From Psychroflexus sp. (GTDB lineage: Bacteria; Bacteroidota; Bacteroidia; Flavobacteriales; Flavobacteriaceae): a DNA stretch of 12,782 nt. The DNA is taken from the NCBI GenBank assembly GCA_003565575.1, contig PXBV01000186.1, positions 1-12,782 of the forward strand. Reading direction: 5' to 3'. The notes beneath the pieces were generated by a model. That model worked only from the letters and a program-made list of their open reading frames with translations, did not search any database and was not told the origin of the DNA. How positions within the stretch are numbered: position 1 is the first letter of the stretch; each line of letters opens with the position of its first letter. Positions 1-5,500 of the stretch are shown piece by piece. A program made the position numbers and the translations under genes.

Positions 1-633
1 GCTGTATCAAATTCAGCAAAAATTGGAGAAAACACAATTGTTCAACCCAACGTTTTTATTGGTAATTCGGTAAAAATTGGTAAAAACTGTTTAATTCACA
101 GTAATGTATCAATTTACGATGGTGTGGAGATTGGTGATAATGTTCAAATTCATGCAGGAACTGTCCTTGGGGCAGATGCATTTTATTATAAAAATAGACC
201 CACTTACCATGATAAGCTTCTATCTGGAGGGACAATTAAAATAGAAAGCGATGTAGAAATAGGTGCTTTATGCTCTATAGATAAAGGTGTTTCTGGAATA
301 ACTACTATAGGGAAAGGAACAAAAATAGATAACCAAGTGCAAATTGGTCATGATACGGTGATAGGTAAAAAATGTTTAATTGCTTCTCAAGTAGGTATAG
401 CTGGCTGTGTGGTGGTAGAGGATGAAGTGACTATTTGGGGACAAGTAGGTATTGCAAGTGGACTAAAAATAGGAAAAAAAGCAATTATTCTAGCACAGTC
501 TGGAATAAGTAAAAGTTTAAAAGGAAACACCACTTATTTTGGTACACCTGCGGATGATGTAAAAAAGAAATATAGAGAACTTGCTTACATTAACAGGATA
601 CCAGAGCTTATTTCAAAACTTAAAACCCTGTAG
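1..633 (+). CDS. lpxD: LpxD-type UDP-3-O-acylglucosamine N-acyltransferase, 5' end cut by the window
   Basis: The frame is open from base 1 to the TAG at 631-633, giving 210 residues. The GTG at 124 is internal, since hexapeptide repeats continue upstream of it. Nearly the whole visible protein consists of [LIV]-G-x-x-x-x hexapeptide repeats of a left-handed beta-helix. It contains the family signature around IDNQVQIGHD, where the histidine (codon 349-351) matches the catalytic His of LpxD, and ends in a short helical tail (about the last 30 residues, RELAYINRIPELISK). LpxD transfers a 3-hydroxyacyl chain from ACP to the 2-amino group of UDP-3-O-acylglucosamine in lipid A synthesis, in the cytoplasm. 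LpxD proteins are usually 300-350 residues, so about 100 N-terminal residues (uridine-binding domain) should lie outside the window. From memory, Flavobacteriaceae often carry a second, divergent LpxD-like gene close to efp and sucD, and this looks like that copy. It could act on another nucleotide sugar. Confidence 0.85.
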   Translation, partial: AVSNSAKIGENTIVQPNVFIGNSVKIGKNCLIHSNVSIYDGVEIGDNVQIHAGTVLGADAFYYKNRPTYHDKLLSGGTIKIESDVEIGALCSIDKGVSGITTIGKGTKIDNQVQIGHDTVIGKKCLIASQVGIAGCVVVEDEVTIWGQVGIASGLKIGKKAIILAQSGISKSLKGNTTYFGTPADDVKKKYRELAYINRIPELISKLKTL

Positions 634-638
634 TTCAT

Positions 639-677
639 GTATTTTTAATTTATAAATATTAATTACATTAAAAATAC
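639..677. repeat. AT-rich 11-bp perfect inverted repeat
   Basis: GTATTTTTAAT at 639-649 is matched by ATTAAAAATAC at 667-677, with a 17-nt AT-rich spacer. It begins 6 nt after the lpxD stop codon. It could be a weak terminator or mRNA 3'-end structure for lpxD, but it lacks GC pairs and no T tract follows. In DNA this AT-rich it could also be chance. Confidence 0.35.
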
Positions 678-775
678 TAGATTTAATTCGAAAATAAAAT
701 CAATTGAAATAAAGCCTAAGGGTAGAATATCAACAATTATATACGGAATAATTTTTAAGGCTCATCTTAAAAAAT

Positions 776-783
776 TACTTTTG
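776..783 (+). promoter_or_regulatory. Bacteroidota-type -7 box upstream of sucD
   Basis: TACTTTTG is an exact match to the Bacteroidota sigma-ABfr -7 consensus TAnnTTTG. It ends 23 nt before the sucD ATG, which implies a short leader. I see no convincing TTG at the -33 position; only a T-rich stretch (751-756) lies near that distance. The 173-nt lpxD-sucD gap is consistent with a separate promoter here. Confidence 0.5.
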
Positions 784-806
784 TAGAATCTAAATTAAAT
801 AAACTT

Positions 807-1682
807 ATGAGTGTTTTAGTCAATAAAGATTCAAAAATTATTGTTCAAGGTTTCACTGGAAGTGAAGGTTCTTTCCATGCTGGACAAATGATAGATTATG
901 GTACTAACGTAGTTGGTGGAGTAACTCCTGGAAAAGGTGGTACTGAACACCTTGGTAAGCCTGTTTTTAACACCGTTGCAGAAGCAGTGGATAAGGTAGG
1001 TGCAGATACTACAATCATATTTGTACCGCCAGCCTTCGCAGCAGATGCTATTATGGAAGCTGCAGATGCTGGCATAAAAGTTATTATTGCCATTACGGAA
1101 GGTATTCCCGTAAAAGATATGATCAAAGCCTTTGATTACATCAAAGGAAGAGATTGTAGACTCATAGGTCCTAATTGCCCAGGGGTTATAACTCCTGGTG
1201 AAGCAAAAGTTGGTATTATGCCAGGTTTTGTTTTTAAAGAAGGAAGCGTAGGTATTGTTTCAAAATCTGGAACGCTTACTTACGAAGCTGCAGACCAAGT
1301 GGTGAAAGAAGGTTACGGAATTACTACAGCTATTGGTATTGGTGGAGATCCTATTATAGGGACTACTACAAAAGATGCAGTACAGTTATTGGTAGAAGAT
1401 GATGCTACTGAATGTGTAGTCATGATTGGGGAAATAGGTGGTCAATTAGAAGCTGAAGCTGCCAAATGGTATAAGGAAAGCGGAAGCAAGAAACCAGTTA
1501 TTGGGTTTATTGCTGGAGAAACAGCTCCTGCTGGTAGAACTATGGGACATGCTGGTGCTATTGTAGGTGGTAGTGAAGATACCGCTCAAGCTAAAAAAGC
1601 TATTCTTAAAGATTCAGGAATTCACGTTGTGGACTCTCCTGCAGAAATAGGTAAAAAGGTAGCAGAGGTTTTATCTAAATAA
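807..1682 (+). CDS. sucD: Succinyl-CoA synthetase (ADP-forming), alpha subunit
   Basis: The 291-residue product matches the usual length of about 290. With the beta subunit SucC it interconverts succinyl-CoA and succinate with substrate-level phosphorylation of ADP or GDP in the TCA cycle, in the cytoplasm. Visible features are an N-terminal CoA-binding Rossmann domain with GFTGSEG at residues 15-21, the conserved GPNCPGVITPGE stretch at 121-132, the SKSGTLTYE segment at 153-160, and the C-terminal ligase domain. In that domain the phosphorylated active-site histidine is His248, within TMGHAGAIVGG. The ATG start gives a complete N-terminus (MSVLVNKDSK) and lies just downstream of a promoter box. 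It has its own promoter-like sequence and terminator, so it is probably transcribed alone. sucC is not adjacent within the window. Confidence 0.97.
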   Translation: MSVLVNKDSKIIVQGFTGSEGSFHAGQMIDYGTNVVGGVTPGKGGTEHLGKPVFNTVAEAVDKVGADTTIIFVPPAFAADAIMEAADAGIKVIIAITEGIPVKDMIKAFDYIKGRDCRLIGPNCPGVITPGEAKVGIMPGFVFKEGSVGIVSKSGTLTYEAADQVVKEGYGITTAIGIGGDPIIGTTTKDAVQLLVEDDATECVVMIGEIGGQLEAEAAKWYKESGSKKPVIGFIAGETAPAGRTMGHAGAIVGGSEDTAQAKKAILKDSGIHVVDSPAEIGKKVAEVLSK

Positions 1683-1694
1683 TATACGTTTATT

Positions 1695-1735
1695 GAAAGC
1701 CTTCTAGCATCGTGTTAGAAGGTTTCTATTTTTAT
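1695..1735 (+). terminator. Rho-independent terminator after sucD
   Basis: GAAA-G-CCTTCTA (1695-1706) pairs with TAGAAGGTTTC (1716-1726), leaving one bulged G at 1699 and a 9-nt loop. The run TATTTTTAT follows. It lies 12 nt after the sucD stop codon and separates sucD from fabG. Confidence 0.8.
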
Positions 1736-1748
1736 AATTTATACATCT

Positions 1749-2495
1749 ATGAAGTTACTTGACTCAAAAAATATTCTTATTACTGGCGGAAGTCGTGGTA
1801 TTGGAAAAGGTATAGCGAAAGTTGTAGCTAAACACGGTGGAAATGTGGCTTTTACCTACAACTCATCTTCTCATACAGCAGAAGAATTGGAATCTGAGCT
1901 TAAAGCGCTTGGAGTGAATGCTAAAGCTTATCAATCTGATGCATCTGATTTTGATCAAGCTCAGAAATTAGCTGAAGAGGTTATTAAGGATTTTGGATCT
2001 ATAGACGTACTCATCAACAATGCGGGTATTACTAAAGACAATTTATTGATGAGGATGAGCGAAGATGACTTTAATAAAGTTATAAGTATTAATCTGAATT
2101 CCGTGTTTAATTTAACTAAGGCTGTTTTAAGGCCAATGCTAAAACAAAGACATGGTAGCATTATAAATATTAGCTCTGTTGTTGGGTTAAAAGGAAATGC
2201 CGGTCAGGCTAACTATTCTGCATCAAAAGCTGGTATTATTGGTTTTTCTAAATCTGTAGCTTTAGAATTAGGGTCAAGAAATATTCGTTCTAACGTGATT
2301 GCTCCTGGATTTATTGAAACTGAAATGACAGAAAAGTTAGATGAAAAAACAGTTGAAGGTTGGAGGCAAGCTATACCTTTGAAACGCGGAGGACAACCAG
2401 AAGATGTTGCCAACGCATGTGTATTTCTTGCAAGCGACATGAGCTCTTACATCACCGGTCAAACTTTAAGTGTAGACGGAGGCATGTTAACTTAA
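1749..2495 (+). CDS. fabG: 3-oxoacyl-[acyl-carrier-protein] reductase (SDR family)
   Basis: This 248-residue short-chain dehydrogenase/reductase matches the usual FabG length of 244-248. FabG reduces 3-oxoacyl-ACP to (R)-3-hydroxyacyl-ACP with NADPH in type II fatty acid elongation, in the cytoplasm. Visible features are the cofactor motif TGGSRGIG at residues 12-19, NNAGIT at 90-95, and the complete tetrad Asn115, Ser143, Tyr156 and Lys160. The Ser-Tyr spacing of 13 equals that of E. coli FabG. The segment GNAGQANYSASKAG (149-162) and the C-terminal SVDGGMLT are typical of FabG. The ATG follows a sucD terminator by about 13 nt, so a promoter probably overlaps the terminator region, although no clean -7 box is seen. 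It is the first gene of a tight three-gene run. A general SDR with another substrate cannot be fully excluded because fab cluster partners are not adjacent. Confidence 0.93.
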   Translation: MKLLDSKNILITGGSRGIGKGIAKVVAKHGGNVAFTYNSSSHTAEELESELKALGVNAKAYQSDASDFDQAQKLAEEVIKDFGSIDVLINNAGITKDNLLMRMSEDDFNKVISINLNSVFNLTKAVLRPMLKQRHGSIINISSVVGLKGNAGQANYSASKAGIIGFSKSVALELGSRNIRSNVIAPGFIETEMTEKLDEKTVEGWRQAIPLKRGGQPEDVANACVFLASDMSSYITGQTLSVDGGMLT

Positions 2496-2505
2496 ATATT
2501 ACTAA

Positions 2506-4518
2506 ATGACAGGCCTTACATTGCTCTTGCTACTGATTAATTTTGCTTGTGCAACGGCTTTTACATTTTTACTTTATAAAAATTTATTTAAAGACAAAGT
2601 CCAAAGCATCCTTGCGTGTTTTAGATTTTTGTCTTTTTTTTTGTTAGGTCTTTTACTCATAAACCCAAAATTTGAATCAATAGACTATACACTAGAAAAA
2701 CCAAAACTTGTCATTGCATTTGATGATTCTGAATCTGTTGCAAAACTTGGTAATCCAGAGGAAATAAACAACTTTTTGAAACAACTGAAGGCTGATAACA
2801 CTTTAAATAACATTTATGATTTAAACCTTTTAAGCTTTGGTGAATCAATAAGTACATCAAATGATACATTACACTTTAATAAACCATCAACGGATATCTC
2901 AACTGCAATTGATTATGCCAACTCTATAAAAGAGGAAAACAGCAGCTTTATCTTGGTTTCAGATGGTAATCAAACTATGGGAGAAGACTACAGATTTAAA
3001 TCTTTTCAAAACCAGCTGGATGTAGATGTGATGATTCTTGGAGATACTACAAGTTATGTGGATTCTAAAATCGACCTAGTAAATGTTAACTCTTATGCGT
3101 ATCTCAATAATAAATTTCCTGTTGAAGTTTTTGTGAGTCAAAATACTAATTCACCCACAAAGCAAACACTTAGCATTAAAGAAAAAGGTAAAGTTTTAGC
3201 TTCAAAACCTATTGAAATCCCTGCTAAAGGTTCATTAAAATCTGAAATACTGATAGAAGCCAAACCCTTAGGGCAGAAATATTTAGAGGTTGAGCTTGAA
3301 GCTTTAGATGAAGAAGAAAATCAAATTAATAACAAGAAAACGGTATCTCTAGAGGTAATTGATTCTAGGTTTAAAATTCTATTGCTTTCAGATATTTTAC
3401 ATCCAGATGTTTCTTTTTTCAGTCGGGTTTTAGAAAATAGCAAAGATTTGGAACTAGAGTACAAAACTACTCAAGATGCGTTTGAATTGTCAAGCTATAA
3501 CTTAGTTATTCTGTATCAACCTCAATCTACTTTTCTGAATGTGATACAATCAATTCAAGACAAAGGAATTAATTACTTTATCGTAGGTGGAAGCCATACA
3601 GATTATAGGACTTTAAATGCTTTAGGTTTAGACGTTAATAAAGAACTTATCGCTTCAACTGAGGAGTATTCTGCTAAAAAGAATAGTGATTTTAGTTTGT
3701 TTGTAATAGACGATTTAAATGTAGCCAATTATCCACCTCTTTTAGACCAATTTGGTGACTTAACGTATAGTTCAACTTATTCAGTTTTATTGAATAAAGA
3801 ATTAAATGGAATTGATGTTGAAATGCCACTTTGGATATTTAGAACAAAGGATAATATTAAAAGTTCAATAATTTTTGGTGAAAACTTATGGAGATGGCGA
3901 GCTAAGCATTTTATGGACTTTAAAGAATTTGAAAGCTTTGATAGATCTTATCAAAAAATAATTCAATATTTAGCTCAAAGTGAAACTAAAAATTCACTTT
4001 TAGTAGAGGTAGACGCTGTCATCAACTCTGGCGATTCTAAAGACCTAATTTTACGTTATTACAATTCAAATTTTGAAAGTGATGTTCGATTTGATTTTGA
4101 TATTTCACTAGAAAATAACTCTACAGGAGAAACCCAGGTCAGCAGGTTGTTAAAAGATGAAGATCTGTACAAGTTCAATTTGTCAAATTTAAATCCTGGT
4201 AATTATACTTATGAAATAAAAAGTGAGGATACAAAATTAACAAAGCAAGGAGAGATAGAAGTTTTAGACTACTCTGTGGAGCTTCAATTTGAAAATGCCA
4301 ACGCTTCAGGTTTGATCAAGCTTGTAACATCAGAGCATATATATATGTTTGATGAGCGGGAACTTTTGATTTCAAAATTGAAAGATAAAAATCCTAAAAC
4401 TGTTCAAAAATCTACCATTAAAATTAAGAGTTTAATTAATTTTGAATGGCTTATCATTTTATTAGCTTTAACTTTGACTTTTGAATGGTTTTTTAGAAAA
4501 TATAAAGGCCTAATTTAA
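2506..4518 (+). CDS. Membrane-anchored von Willebrand A protein with an amidotransferase-like Rossmann region
   Basis: The 670-residue product starts with ATG 10 nt after the fabG stop codon. Two hydrophobic helices (about residues 3-24 and 34-53) come first. A VWA domain (about 66-185) follows, with a complete-looking metal site: DxSxS at Asp73/Ser75/Ser77, Thr129 in the loop, and SDG at 152-154. Residues 185-285 look like a beta-sandwich linker. Residues 287-385 (start RFKILLLSD, later NLVILYQP and INYFIVGG) resemble the class I glutamine amidotransferase-like fold, with no recognisable catalytic Cys-His-Glu triad. After another beta-rich segment, a final helix (about 648-664) ends in a basic tail, FRKYKGLI. 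This should place the bulk in the periplasm between membrane anchors. Similar VWA/GATase-like membrane proteins are widespread in Bacteroidota and related to Bat-type proteins. The function is unknown; a scaffold for envelope protein complexes is an inference. Confidence 0.8.
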   Translation: MTGLTLLLLLINFACATAFTFLLYKNLFKDKVQSILACFRFLSFFLLGLLLINPKFESIDYTLEKPKLVIAFDDSESVAKLGNPEEINNFLKQLKADNTLNNIYDLNLLSFGESISTSNDTLHFNKPSTDISTAIDYANSIKEENSSFILVSDGNQTMGEDYRFKSFQNQLDVDVMILGDTTSYVDSKIDLVNVNSYAYLNNKFPVEVFVSQNTNSPTKQTLSIKEKGKVLASKPIEIPAKGSLKSEILIEAKPLGQKYLEVELEALDEEENQINNKKTVSLEVIDSRFKILLLSDILHPDVSFFSRVLENSKDLELEYKTTQDAFELSSYNLVILYQPQSTFLNVIQSIQDKGINYFIVGGSHTDYRTLNALGLDVNKELIASTEEYSAKKNSDFSLFVIDDLNVANYPPLLDQFGDLTYSSTYSVLLNKELNGIDVEMPLWIFRTKDNIKSSIIFGENLWRWRAKHFMDFKEFESFDRSYQKIIQYLAQSETKNSLLVEVDAVINSGDSKDLILRYYNSNFESDVRFDFDISLENNSTGETQVSRLLKDEDLYKFNLSNLNPGNYTYEIKSEDTKLTKQGEIEVLDYSVELQFENANASGLIKLVTSEHIYMFDERELLISKLKDKNPKTVQKSTIKIKSLINFEWLIILLALTLTFEWFFRKYKGLI

Positions 4519-4528
4519 TTTAATTACT

Positions 4529-5344
4529 ATGGAAAAATTACCTAAATCGATTGTACCGCTTATTATATTGGTGGTTGTTGGCATAATTTTTATTGCTAAC
4601 TCAACTGTGAATATTAATTCTGGTGAAGCAGGAGTATTATTTAAACGTTTTGGAGGTGGTGTGGTTACAGATCAACCACCGCTTAAAGAAGGTTTTCATA
4701 TTGTAGCTCCATGGAATAACGTATTTGTATATGAAGTAAGACAACAAACCATTGATGAGTCGATGCAAGTTTTATCTTCCAATGGCCTAGACATTAGGCT
4801 TGACGCTACCATTTGGTTTGAACCTACCTATGACCAGTTAGGTTTACTTCATAAAGAACGAGGAGAACAATACATCTCCAGATTAATTCAGCCTGCGGTA
4901 AGATCTGCCACCAGAACTGTAGTTGGAAGATACAAGCCAGAAGAATTGTATGCTCAAAAGCGTGAGTCTATCCAAAATGAAATATATGATGAAACCCAGC
5001 AGTTATTGAAAAATCAATATGTGCAGGTGAATAGGATTTTAGTAAGAGATGTATCTCTGCCACCTACCATTAAAGATGCTATTGAGCGTAAATTAAAACA
5101 AGAGCAAGAATCTTTGGAGTATGAATTCCGTTTAGAAAAAGCGACGAAAGAAAAACAGCGTCAAGAAATTGAGGCGGAAGGTAAAGCAAGAGCTAACGAA
5201 ATTTTAAGTGCTTCCTTAACCGATAAAATTCTTCAAGAAAAAGGTATACAAGCAACTATAAAACTTTCTGAATCTGAAAATTCCAAAGTGATTGTTATAG
5301 GATCTGGAAAAGATGGAATGCCAATAATCTTAGGCAATAACTAA
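4529..5344 (+). CDS. SPFH/prohibitin-family membrane protein
   Basis: The 271-residue product starts 10 nt after the VWA gene. It has one N-terminal membrane helix (about residues 8-24, IVPLIILVVVGIIFIAN). The SPFH (band 7) domain occupies about 27-185, with INSGEAGVLFKRFGG at its start, LKEGFHIVAPW at 52-62, and the typical segment with RSATRTVVGRY at 125-135. A charged helical coiled-coil (about 183-225, rich in E, K, R and Q) and a short hydrophobic tail ending PIILGNN complete it. Such proteins form large oligomeric rings at the inner membrane and often restrain membrane proteases such as FtsH. The resemblance is closest to bacterial and mitochondrial prohibitins rather than to HflK/HflC or flotillin, but this is judged by eye. 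It is the last gene of the fabG run, and a terminator follows 22 nt downstream. Confidence 0.9.
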   Translation: MEKLPKSIVPLIILVVVGIIFIANSTVNINSGEAGVLFKRFGGGVVTDQPPLKEGFHIVAPWNNVFVYEVRQQTIDESMQVLSSNGLDIRLDATIWFEPTYDQLGLLHKERGEQYISRLIQPAVRSATRTVVGRYKPEELYAQKRESIQNEIYDETQQLLKNQYVQVNRILVRDVSLPPTIKDAIERKLKQEQESLEYEFRLEKATKEKQRQEIEAEGKARANEILSASLTDKILQEKGIQATIKLSESENSKVIVIGSGKDGMPIILGNN

Positions 5345-5366
5345 ACTAAGTTTTAAAGCCTTTATC

Positions 5367-5401
5367 AAAAACCTGCATCAGAAATGATAGCGGGTTTTTT
5401 T
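5367..5401 (+). terminator. Rho-independent terminator after the SPFH gene
   Basis: The left arm AAAAACCTGCATCA (5367-5380) pairs with TGAT-A-GCGGGTTTTT (5385-5399), with a GAAA loop, one bulged A at 5389 and one G-T pair. A T tract continues to 5401. This closes the fabG-VWA-SPFH transcript. Confidence 0.85.
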
Positions 5402-5500
5402 ATGAAATATATTCACCAATTCATTTATTATTTTGATGTATTCATGTGTTTAAAGAAAAACGAAAACTAAAATTTCTTAACTTAGAATTTTATTGAGTTT

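Noticed and set aside
124..633. GTG at 124 as the start of the acyltransferase
   Set aside because: The frame is open to base 1 and encodes further hexapeptide repeats (for example KIGENTIVQPNVFIG), so the gene starts outside the window.
5428..5485. Possible promoter for the kinase operon (TTATTTTG near 5428 or TAACTTAG near 5478)
   Set aside because: Each has one mismatch to TAnnTTTG and neither has a TTG element at the right distance. Such near matches are common in AT-rich DNA.
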